This document shows positions 47,876 to 57,549 of a DNA stretch of 64,000 bases, piece after piece. Numbering within the stretch: position 1 is the first letter of the stretch; each line of letters begins with the position of its first letter. The notes beneath the pieces are model-generated. The model had not been told where the DNA came from and did not search any database. It was given only the letters and a program-made list of their open reading frames with translations. A program made the translations under genes and the position numbers. The DNA comes from Anaeramoeba flamelloides (taxonomy: Eukaryota > Metamonada > Anaeramoebidae). The stretch lies in contig JANTQA010000012.1 of assembly GCA_027625915.1 (NCBI GenBank), forward strand, positions 12,238,501 through 12,302,500, read 5' to 3'.

Positions 47876-48055
47876 TTTAAATAACTATCAGACCTAAAAA
47901 CTGGAAATTGTCAAACCCCCGGTAATTGGGTTATTTGTCTGTAAAATGAGAATTGATTTTTAACTTTTTACTATTATTTTCAATTGATCAGAAAAATGGA
48001 ATTACTGGGTTTTGAAAATATCCGGTTTTTAGGTTTGATAGTTATTTCCATAAAA
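47876..48055. repeat. Palindromic MITE, family P (about 180 bp)
   Basis: 'aaataactatcagacctaaa' and 'aactgg' on the left are mirrored by 'ccggttt' and 'ttaggtttgatagttattt' on the right, with 'ggtaatt' and 'aattactggg' next inside. It is a single copy in this window. Confidence 0.6.
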
Positions 48056-48366
48056 TAATTTATATATACAAATTTCAACAAAAAAGATGATATCAAAAAA
48101 TGTCGGAATATCTTTTGATAATTTAATAATATTTTGTTTTTATACTTGAGATATTAAATCAAATTAATGGTCTTTTTTTCAAAAAGGTTTTTTTTAATTC
48201 ATAAGTTAAATTATAGAAAATCCCTAATATTTAAATTATATAAATTTAAATTTAAAAGTATTGGTATTATTATTGTTGTTGTTCTTGTTGTTCTTTGGAT
48301 ATATGAATAGGATTAAAATATTTTCGTAGTTGCTGCTGTTGTTAGATTGCATTTTTAATAATTATT

Positions 48367-48545
48367 ACGGGTATTTGAATTATAAATGGTAAAAAATTTT
48401 CACTTGTGTTTTAATTTCCTTTTCCAACCAAGACTAAAACCACAAATTACAAGCTACCTCTTTCGGAGCTGTATTAAAAAAAGAAAAATCTAGAAAATGA
48501 AGTAAAAATTGTTTCCTATTTAAAATCCAAATACCAGTATTGTTT
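48367..48545. repeat. MITE family K, copy 1
   Basis: The left 'acgggtatttgaattataaa' is opposed by 'aaatccaaataccagtatt' on the right. Internal 'caaattacaagctac' sits near the middle. The copy at 57176-57345 shares both ends. Confidence 0.55.
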
Positions 48546-49510
48546 ATTGATTATACTCTTGTTGTTCCTCCTGTTAGCGTCAGTTGATCTTTTAAAAGCT
48601 TGTAGCCGGATTTTTTAAATTATTTGAAATGAATTTGGAAATAGGAACATTGTTGATGATATTGTTGATTGTTTTTCGAACTAACAGTAAAAAAAAAACA
48701 AGATAAAAATTGGTTTATTGTAAACTTTTTCCTCATACAAAGATTAAATTAAATATTGTGGAAAATTGAAAAAACAAGAAGTGAATAGTTAGGGTGATGG
48801 CAACAATATACTAAACATTAATTTATGGGCGTCGAAAATTTGATTTAGTAGACTAATGTAAAATACACCCCAAAGTCCTTTTTTTTACTCTTAACTTTCA
48901 ATAATAGTTTTTTTTTCTTGAACCCTTGGGATTTGCAAAATTGTTTTTTTTTCATCAACAAAAGTACGTAAAAAAAAATCACTTTAAATCACACAAGAGA
49001 AAAACAACCAGTTCAATTTTAAAGAGTTAAAATATTCCATCTTATGAATTTAACCCGAATATTGTCAACAATTAAAAGGAAACTAAGAAATCTTTCTGAT
49101 TTTTGGAAATTAATTTTTAAAATTGCTCTCATGAAGTTGATTATTTCAATAAAGAAAGACGATAAATAAATTTTGCTTTTTCAAAAATTGTTTTCTTGTC
49201 GTTTAAACTTTTTACATTTCAAAAAATCATCAAATTAAACTCAAATCCAAGAACAATACAGTTGAGAATAAAATCTCAAATGTTTTTTGAAAAAAGAGAA
49301 AATTTTCGCTTTAAGAAAGAAATCAGAAGTAAATTGAGAAAAAAATTCCGAGAATCAAGCTTTGATCAAACACCAAACCAATATAATACAATTTAAAGGG
49401 AAATTCTCCCCAAAAATGGATAATAAATAAGATCGTTAATATGCTTTTTTCATTTTTTTTAGAAATTAGTTTATTTTTTTTCTCCTTTAAAGCAGCTGTT
49501 AAAACTACGA
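48546..49510. other. 5' flank of adenylosuccinate lyase gene
   Basis: AT-rich, with no motif or repeat recognised. A short Lys/Phe-rich frame at 49196-49396 has no convincing start and is treated as chance. Confidence 0.4.
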
Positions 49511-50908
49511 ATGCTCCAAACACTCAACAAATCTTCTTTTATTAATAATTCTCAAAAAAACCTTTCGTTTGGTCTTTTCAGACATTTTAGCAAAAACAAA
49601 ACATGGATCGATCGATATAGCACTGAAATGAACGAACTGTTTAGCACAAATCAGAGAGTGAAATACCAACTGCAAGTTGAATTAGCCCTCTTGCACGCAC
49701 TTGGTGAGGTAGGCATTATCCCTAAGGAGGCCTATCCAGAACTCAAAAGGAATGTTGACGAAGGAAAGGTCAAGTTTGAAAGAGTCTTAGAAATTGAAAA
49801 AGAAACACACCACGACATTATGGCCATGGTTAAATCACTTGCCGAAACGTCTCCCAAATACGGGGGATATGTGCACTATTCTGCAACTTCCCAAGACATT
49901 AATGACAGTGTGCTGGCCTTACAATTAACACGGGCCCGCCAGATTCTCATTGATTCTTCTACTTCGATCAGGAAGGCGCTTACCAATTTAGCTGAAGAAA
50001 ATAAGGCTGTTCCATGCATTGGAAGAACCCATGGCCAATGGGCGATTCCAACAACAATGGGGTTTAAATTTGCAAACCATTTGTATGAGGTCTCCTTAGC
50101 GGAAAGCAATTTAAGAAACACAACGGTCAACGTGGCTAAATTTGGAGGTGCAATTGGAACATTTGCAGGCATTGGAACCAAAGAGGTACAGCGAATTGCG
50201 ATGAACGACTTAGGACTCGAACCTGCGCCAATTTCAACACAGGTCTTGTCCAGGATCCATCTCTCAAACTTTGCTTATTCTACTGCCTCTTTAATTTCCA
50301 GCGTGGAAAGGATTGCCAAGGAAATCCGAAATCTTCAACGCTCCGAAATTGGAGAATGGTCAGAGGGCTTTGGGAAAAAGCAAGTTGGCTCATCAACAAT
50401 GTCGCACAAAAGAAACCCCCACAAGTCCGAGCGTATCTGTGCATGTGCCAGGATTGTTCGTGCGCAAATCGCGCCACTTATGGAAAACATATCCCTGGAA
50501 CACGAACGCGATCTAACAAATTCCGCTACCGAAAGGATCGCATTAAGTACCCTTTGCTGTGTTGGGAACTTTGCCCTATCTCAAATGGGCTCAATCTTAA
50601 ACGGACTGATCGTATTTAAAGATCGTGTGCATGAAAATTTGATGAAGCCGGACGGAAAGCAAGTCGCAGAAAGAATCATGTTACAACTTGCACACAAAAT
50701 TGGGAGGCAAGAAGCACATGAATTGTTACGTGTAATTTCCGCACACAAGGACTTTTCAAATAGAGTGAGAAATCACCCTCTTATCAACAGTATTTTGACG
50801 AAAAAGGAAATTGAAAATTTATTAGATCCCAAAGAATATTTAGGCTTGTCAACACAAATTACAGAAGAAATAATTGACAAGTTCGGTGTAAAAAAAAAAT
50901 ATTATTAA
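49511..50908 (+). CDS. purB: Adenylosuccinate lyase, intronless, with targeting-like leader
   Basis: Adenylosuccinate lyase splits succinyl-AMP to AMP plus fumarate, and SAICAR in de novo purine synthesis. In organisms without the full pathway it serves IMP-to-AMP salvage. The 465-residue product has the superfamily regions in order: THHDIMA (99-105), HYSATSQDINDS (122-133), GRTHGQWAIPTT (171-182, with the catalytic His of RTHG) and the flexible signature loop GSSTMSHKRNP (293-303), where most relatives have MPHKRNP. HERDLTNS (331-338) follows. The closest wording I recall is archaeal/bacterial PurB. About 28 extra N-terminal residues, rich in Ser/Asn/Lys and ending RHFSK, resemble an organelle leader. 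It has no introns, although its single-copy neighbours have giant ones, and its GC content is visibly higher than the flanks; prokaryotic origin by transfer is possible but unproven. The first Met of the frame was chosen; a later start near residue 40 would drop the leader. Confidence 0.95.
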   Translation: MLQTLNKSSFINNSQKNLSFGLFRHFSKNKTWIDRYSTEMNELFSTNQRVKYQLQVELALLHALGEVGIIPKEAYPELKRNVDEGKVKFERVLEIEKETHHDIMAMVKSLAETSPKYGGYVHYSATSQDINDSVLALQLTRARQILIDSSTSIRKALTNLAEENKAVPCIGRTHGQWAIPTTMGFKFANHLYEVSLAESNLRNTTVNVAKFGGAIGTFAGIGTKEVQRIAMNDLGLEPAPISTQVLSRIHLSNFAYSTASLISSVERIAKEIRNLQRSEIGEWSEGFGKKQVGSSTMSHKRNPHKSERICACARIVRAQIAPLMENISLEHERDLTNSATERIALSTLCCVGNFALSQMGSILNGLIVFKDRVHENLMKPDGKQVAERIMLQLAHKIGRQEAHELLRVISAHKDFSNRVRNHPLINSILTKKEIENLLDPKEYLGLSTQITEEIIDKFGVKKKYY

Positions 50909-51224
50909 TTGATTAATTAGTTGACAATATTTTTTTTTTTAACTTTGAGTTTATTTTTGATAAAAATATGTGATTTTGAAAAAGAGAAATATATTCACCT
51001 CAATAAAGTTAATATCCGTATCATTGATACAATTATAGTACTTTTTTTGTTTTTTTTTTAAAATTATTTTTCATTTTTTAAAAATTACCCCTTACTTTGT
51101 TATTTATTTTTAATTTTTGTAAGTTCAATATTTTAATTTAATTTTAGGTTGGAGACTCCATACGAATTCATATCTTATACCAGAAAGGCTAATTATTCAT
51201 GTTAATTAAGGTTTTTACTCCTTT

Positions 51225-51720
51225 TTTTGGGTATACTATTAAATTTCAAAATTGGTCAAATTGAAATTTTTTCTTGTTTTTGAAGATTTTCTTGATTATT
51301 ATCATGAGTATGAAAGTTTTTAATGTTTTTTTATAATAGTGGGAAGAAAAAGCAAAAAGATTATTTTGCGATTGGTAGTATTTTATATTATTTAAATTGT
51401 AGAAAATCCAAAATTTTGAAATAATCAATACTAAATATTTTTAAAAATGTTTTCGAAACCCAATTTTTACCACCAAAGTTAAGTGTAATTTTTTTTCCCC
51501 TTAAAACAAGTTATAATGTCTAATCGATCTCTTAATTATTTTTTTTTTTCAAAATCTTTGCAAAAATTTTCTAACATACTATTTAAACCACCCAAGCCTT
51601 CTCTATCATGCCTTAACATACTCTAACCTACCCTAAAATATCTTAACCTACCCGTAAAGTGTTTCCTTCAATACCTACAACCAATATATTTCAATGAAAT
51701 TGACTATTTTGAAAGAAATA
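51225..51720 (-). repeat. Family N dispersed repeat, copy 2
   Basis: It is the reverse match of 14640-15115. It contains a run of 'cttaacatactctaacctac' type phrases (about 51610-51655) that also occur, complemented, near 14735-14775. Confidence 0.6.
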
Positions 51721-51769
51721 TGAATTTGTTCAATTATGAAATATTTCAAAATTTGAAATTAAAGGGTGT

Positions 51770-52545
51770 TTAAAATATTCTCGAAAATACCCGAAAATCA
51801 AAAATACCTGAAAATTTTTTAACCTCATAAAAACACATTTTGGACAACTTCTAAGATACTCTTATTCCATTATACTCAGTTTAACGGTAAAATCACAATT
51901 TTACTTTTAGATAAAATATTTTTTTTTGAATTTTCTACTTTAAACTACTCTGTAGATGTTTTGTTACCTTTGAGTATATTTGAGTAATTGTTGGTACTTA
52001 TTAGGGTAAGTTTATATGTATGTCAGGGTATTGGTATGGGCTTTGTTAGGTTTGGTATGTTTTGTGTTTGTATGTTTTGGTTAAATTAGTTTATTATATG
52101 GAATGGTAATTTAAATAAAGTTTGGCTTGGGTAACCTTGTGTCGGGTATGTATGTGTATTGTAAGATTAGATATTACTCGGTTATTTTTGGATTGTATAT
52201 AAGATTACATAATGATGGGTAATAATTCACAATTCGAAACTTTCTTTACAAGTACATTTTCTCTCATTTAGTTAATACCATTTCAAAATGATCAGAAATG
52301 TTACAGTCATCCAAGATACCAATTCCTTTCACACAAAATGGGTTGATTACCATTCCCTAAAATTTAAATTTTTTGAATTATGATATTTTCAGAAAAAAAA
52401 TTTTTTCTCAAAATAGAATTCCAAATTTACCATTAAACTGAGTATATTGACACTAGACTATCATAGAAGTTGTCCATAACGTGTTTTTTCGTGGTTAAAA
52501 AAATTTCGGATATTTTCGATTTTCGGGTATTTGGGGGAATATTTG
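51770..52545. repeat. TIR element family O (about 775 bp)
   Basis: The left 'aatacccgaaaatc', 'tttttaacctc', 'ggacaacttctaag' and 'atactcagtttaa' appear in reverse order and complemented at the right end ('ttaaactgagtat', 'agaagttgtcc', 'gtggttaaaaaaa', 'gattttcgggtatt'). Arms are about 130-150 bp. The interior has GT-rich wording and no ORF. Confidence 0.65.
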
Positions 52546-52909
52546 ATATATTCAAATTTAAAAATTTACCCCCTTTTTTCACTCGATTTATAAAAATTTT
52601 TTTGTACAATCCAAGATTTTTTTTTCAAAAATTTGTTTTTAATTTTTTGATCTTTTGATGGTACCACTAATAATTATCACCTTCAAATTGTAAATTAGAG
52701 TATTCTTAAATTATGATGGAATTTTTAGATTTCATTGAAAAAATAATAGCAACATATTCCCTCCCATGACGAGGTACAATAATTAAAACTAAAAAGTAAA
52801 ATAGTATACAAAAATGTGAATTATAATTGTAGTTTTTTGTAACTCATTTATACAATTTTACAAATTCAAATAATATTTAAAAATTTATTCATTATAATAC
52901 CTCTTAGAA

Positions 52910-53450
52910 TAAAACTAAACCCTTTTTCAAAAATTGTGACTCACCTGAAATAATAAATTGAAAAGTAAAAATTTATCCTTTAGTATTCAAGAACAATTAA
53001 TAACTAAATATGATTTGTAATTCACTTTTAAGTCATTTTAAATCAATAAAAGCCTGATATATTAAAAATTAAAAAAAATAAAACCAAAAACTAAAAAAAA
53101 GTGAGTCACAATTTTTGAAATGAGCATTATTGATTATTTATTACTGAACTTTCACTGAAAAAAAGTTGAACAACAATATTTTTTATGAATAATTAAATCC
53201 ATTTTAAAAGAAATTACATTCTCAATTTTCTTAGTGATTATTTGTCTTTTCGAAGATCTCGTTTTTTTTTCCACATGATCTTTTGAAAAAAAAAAAATAA
53301 GAAAAAAAAAGAAAAAGAAAAAAAAGAAAAATTTTTCAAAAACAAAGAAAAAGAAAAACAAAAGAAAAAAAAAATTTGAAAAAGCAAAACTAAAATTTGA
53401 AAAATTAGAAAAAATGATTCAGATCCAAAAATTTGAAAATATTTTTTGTT
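52910..53450 (-). repeat. Family M dispersed repeat, copy 6
   Basis: In reverse it matches 11490-12030: 'aataaaaccaaaaact', 'gtgagtcacaatttttgaaa', 'gagcatta' and a long purine-rich tract (53286-53370). Confidence 0.6.
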
Positions 53451-53575
53451 AAGAATACTGGAATAAACCCTCAAAACAACTCCCATTAACATTATAAAGG
53501 GGGTCAAAATTTATGAAAAATAGTTTATTTGGAATTTTAGTTGTTATATTTCAATCAAAAAATAAAAATATTTAG

Positions 53576-53929
53576 ATGTATATCTTTTCTTTTGAAGAAG
53601 AATATCAATTAGAGAAAATTTTACAATGTCTGTGTTCTGATAGCCATCTTTTCTATCAATCAGAATTTTTTGAGGTTAATCAAAAAATTTTCAAAATGGA
53701 GAAATTCACTCAAACTTATTTTTTAGATTTCCAAAGTCATTTGAAAATCTTTTTGATAAAAGGTTTTGATTTAAATTTAATTAAAAGTAATATTTTTAAC
53801 TCATATTTGATTTGCCAGAAAGGAATTAAATATGCTGAAATTTTGGAAAGTCTAAAAAGATCACTTTTATCACATGATCAAAATTTATTTTTATTTATTT
53901 TAAATAATTATTTTTTTAAAATTACATAA
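53576..53929 (+). CDS. Unrecognised 117-residue protein or exon
   Basis: The frame starts MYIFSFEEEYQLEKIL and has a balanced, soluble-looking composition: DSHLFYQSEFF, MEKFTQTYFLDFQSHL, GFDLNLIKSNIFNSYLIC and ILESLKRSLLSHDQN. This is unlike the poly-Phe/Lys chance frames around it. Leu-rich helical repeats are possible, but I recognise no family. 'atatttag' directly precedes the ATG, so it could be an internal exon instead of a complete gene; no partner exon was found within the window. It lies between family M and family H repeats. Treat it as tentative. Confidence 0.35.
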   Translation: MYIFSFEEEYQLEKILQCLCSDSHLFYQSEFFEVNQKIFKMEKFTQTYFLDFQSHLKIFLIKGFDLNLIKSNIFNSYLICQKGIKYAEILESLKRSLLSHDQNLFLFILNNYFFKIT

Positions 53930-54982
53930 TTTTTGTATATTTTTACAATTGATAATATTAATAATGGAATTTGAAAAGGTTTTTTTACTAAAAAAATACA
54001 CCTTTTAAATGAAAATTACTTTTTTTCTTTATAATTTTTATAAGATGTTATAAACTCGAAAAAAAATATTTCTATAATCTTTTTGAAAATGAGAACAAAA
54101 ATCTATTTTATTTACCTTTGATGATTATTTTTGTATTATAATTTGTGACTTATTAGATGTTAGGATAAGAATTTTTGAAACAAATATCAAAAAAACCACC
54201 AATTAACTCTAATAAAAAAAATTATTTCAGAACAATCATAAATCACCCTATAAACAAAATTTTTGTTATATTCTGATTGTTTAATTTACAAAATATATTA
54301 AAACGTTTTAAAAATGTATATTTTTGAATTATATAAAACTGTTTCAAATTTTTAAATAAAAATTTTTTACTCTAATAAAACATTGAAAATATAATGTACC
54401 AAATAGAAATTATGATGATTTTGACTTAATCTTTCAACGTATAATGAATTTCTGAACAGAATATCCCAAAAAAACCTTTCTTGAAAAATTCTCACAAACC
54501 TTTCCGACACAACCCCAGCCCAATTTATATTGTAACAACAAATATATTTTTGATTGAAAGATTCAATTAGAAAAAATTTAATCAAAAAAGTACAAAAAAA
54601 AATATGTAATATGTATTTTGCATCGATCATGTTGTTCCAAAAAAAAAATCGAATAGAAACTTGTCTCTTAGTCATGTTGGGGATATTTAATTCAAGGAAA
54701 AACAAAAAGAACCAAAAAAAAATAAACAAATAAGATAAAATGACAACCCCTTTGTAATAATTAAAATATCCTTTCCAGACCTACTTGAAAATTTATAAGA
54801 CCCTCGAATTAATTTTCTATTCTGAAATATTTTTTATTTAACAAACCATAAAATGGATATGAAAGTTCATCATAAACAGTAAAATTTATGATAAAAAGAT
54901 TAAAAAATATTTATCCGTTTTTTTGGTTCCTTTGGTTTTGGAAATTGACAAAAAAACTCATAAAAAATTACAGTCCACTATC
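53930..54982. other. AT-rich intergenic DNA, nothing recognised
   Basis: A Phe-rich minus-strand frame at 54367-54729 is composition-driven and was not accepted. Confidence 0.4.
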
Positions 54983-56172
54983 TTGAAAAAATAAAACTGA
55001 AAAAAAAAAATTGATAAAACTACCCTGTTCATTAACCTTTCATCCCGAATAATAAAGTTTATTCACAATATAATAAAAATTTCATAACTTCTAATTCATT
55101 AGACTATTTTGATTATTGTTTTTGGTAGAGTTGCCGTTTTTAAAAGTCTATAGTCTAGAAAAAAAGAAATTTTTCGAGTAAGAAATTACAAATAAACTGA
55201 AGAATGAATTTTTGTTTAATAATAAACTTGGTTATATTTACTTTGATAGAAAATAAGGAACATTTGTGAAAATGTTGTGCTAATCTAATAAAACTGGAAT
55301 ACAGAAAAAAAATCACCGATAATAATAATTTCAAGTATCATTCAAGTGAATGGAGTGCCCTAAAGTGTCTAGGTTTTTTTTTAAATTTAAGAAATAAAAA
55401 GAAATTTTCAAAAATTTTATTTTAATTTTATTATTAAAAAAAAAAAACTAACTACTCTTTTCTTGAGGTTTTCTGTTTTATATGTAAAATCTATTAATAT
55501 TTGTTAGGTTTTTTTTACTTTAGAAATAAACCAAAAATTTATTAAAATTTTCGGTTTATTTCTAAAGTAAAAAAAACCTAGTACACTTTACAAATATACA
55601 TAAAACTCAAGAAACACTTAATGCGGTTTTTCTTATATTTTGAAATAAACTGAAAATTTCAAAAATTTTCTATTCATTTCAAAAATTAAAAAAAACCTAA
55701 CAAAAGTGTCTGTAGAGTGCCTAGGTTTTTTGTAATATTTAAATAAAAAGAAAATTTCCAAAATTTTCTGTTTATTTTCAAAAATTAAACAAAAACCTAC
55801 GGTAAAATAAAAAAAAATATTTTTTTCAATTTATATCAATAAATAATTCTTTAATAGTCAAAATAATTGGTTATCCATTTGAAGGATATTGATTAATTTT
55901 TAAATACTTTTAAAATATATGATTATGACCTCTTAAAGGTGATGAAAAAAAAAATATTCAAATTTTAAACTATTAAATTTGAAAAAAAATATTAATAGAA
56001 CCTAAAAAATTGGATTTTCTATCATAAATTGTTAAATATCATGAAAAATAATATTTTAACCAAGATCTTTTATTAACCAATAGTGTTTATTATTAGTGAA
56101 GTTGTCAAAAATGGGTAAAATTAGCAAATTTTTAATTTTTTTTATTAAAAAATTTTTCCTTGATCATGTAAC
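54983..56172 (+). repeat. Family H dispersed repeat, copy 3 (full length)
   Basis: It has the same left block, hairpin core (55330-55805) and right block as 757-1822 and 40970-42182. The core has modules built on 'ttaagaaataaaaagaaa', 'tcttgaggttttctgtttta' and 'ctttagaaataaaccaaaa', each opposed by its mirror. Confidence 0.75.
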
Positions 56173-56568
56173 AAGGATCTTCAATTTCCAAAATTGTTGA
56201 AATCTCAGGTTTAAACAATTTAAAAACAAAGATCAAAAAATACTTTCAAATTTCCATGATTTCTGTGATTTCTCTTCTTGAGAAAATTTAATTTTTATAT
56301 TGGTTTTTACAAAAAAAAATAACTCTAATAAATGAAGTAAGAGAAGTTGAAATTTTTATCTTCTGCTCGAGATTGAATTTTCTATTTCAAAGAAACACAA
56401 TTATTATAAATCCAACCATTTTTTATGAAGTATAATATGTCACAGTAGATTTGTAACAGCTGTACTAATTGTTTGTGGAGAAAATGTTACAATTCAAAGT
56501 AACCTAATTGTCAAAATTATTGACAATTTGATCTTTTAAAGTAAGTGTAATATAATGAGAAGTGTTTT

Positions 56569-57030
56569 TACAGTGATCAAAATAAGGCGTTTACAACAAC
56601 TAAAATCCGTGTTACGAGATATAATCCATGCTTTTTTTTCTTCTTGTTTCAAGTCAACATCCAATCAAATACCCAATAGGGTACCAACGTTCAAACCAAT
56701 TTTGAAAGTAAGAATATGGATATTTTCAGTACATTTTAAATAATTAATGCAATTAGTTCAGATTTTTTCAAATTTTTCGATTTTTTGAAAATTTTGTTCT
56801 GATTTTGGATAAAAAATTTGCAAAAAATTTACTGTATTTTTTTGAGATAAATTTTTGAATTTGAACCTTCATTTTTATAATTTATATTTTAATCTTAGAA
56901 CTTTAAGAAACCAAGGTCATATTTAATTAGGTTTTGTTGTTGGTTTCTTTGATACAGTTAATGTATAAGTCTTCTTTAACAAAAAAATACTTTTTATTTC
57001 GAAACACACATTAAACTTTTCGGCACTCTA
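56569..57030. mobile_element. Tc1/mariner-like non-autonomous element, copy 2 (462 bp)
   Basis: It is TA-flanked. The left end CAGTGATCAAAATAAGGCG equals the right end of 46424-46902, and the right end (complement GAGTGCCGAAAAG, then 'gtgtgtttcgaaataaaaag') equals that copy's left subterminal part. It is therefore the same family in the opposite orientation. It carries no transposase. Confidence 0.65.
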
Positions 57031-57175
57031 TATTTAAACAACAGTTATATTTCGAAAATCCTGATTATTTTTTCAATTTCGTTTTCAAGTTCCTTAGAAA
57101 CGTTGTCAAGATTAGGTAGCACAAAATATAATTTTATTCGTTTTTCAAAAAAAAAATGAAATAAAATGGTTTTAC

Positions 57176-57345
57176 TTGTATTTGAATTATAAATGGGAAA
57201 AATTTTTCACTTCCTTTACTATATTTTTCTTTTTTAAATAGAGTTCTTGAACAAGTAGGTTATAATTTGTGGTTTCTTTGAATGAGGAAATTGAAAATAA
57301 AGTGAAAAATTTTCCCCCGTTTTAATTCAAATACCAGTATTAATC
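57176..57345. repeat. MITE family K, copy 2
   Basis: 'gtatttgaattataaatggg' followed by 'tttttcactt' is mirrored by 'aaagtgaaaaattttccccc' and 'aattcaaatacc'. It lies about 200 bp upstream of the RCC1-BTB start codon. Confidence 0.6.
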
Positions 57346-57549
57346 AAATTGGAGAATATTTTACAAGAACCTGATTTACATTTTAAATGAGATTGGAACA
57401 AGTTGTGTTGGGGTGATTTGTTGAATTATCAATAAGTGTCCTTTATAAATATAAATGAAAATAATTACAAAAAGCACTTTCATTTTTTTTAAACAAACTA
57501 ATTTTCTTTTCTAACTTTTTTTAAAATATCGTTGGTGACTCTCAATTGA

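Noticed and set aside
48240-48350. Asn/Gln-rich short minus-strand frame from (GTT)n tracts
   Set aside because: About 37 codons only, microsatellite-driven, no partner exon seen.
49196-49396. 66-residue Lys/Arg/Phe-rich frame upstream of adenylosuccinate lyase
   Set aside because: No ATG at the proposed start and no domain; probably chance in the 5' flank.
53152-53507. Minus-strand poly-Phe frames
   Set aside because: They fall in the purine-rich tract of a family M repeat.
54367-54729. 120-residue minus-strand frame rich in Phe, Ile and Asn
   Set aside because: Composition matches chance frames in AT-rich DNA; no domain or start context.
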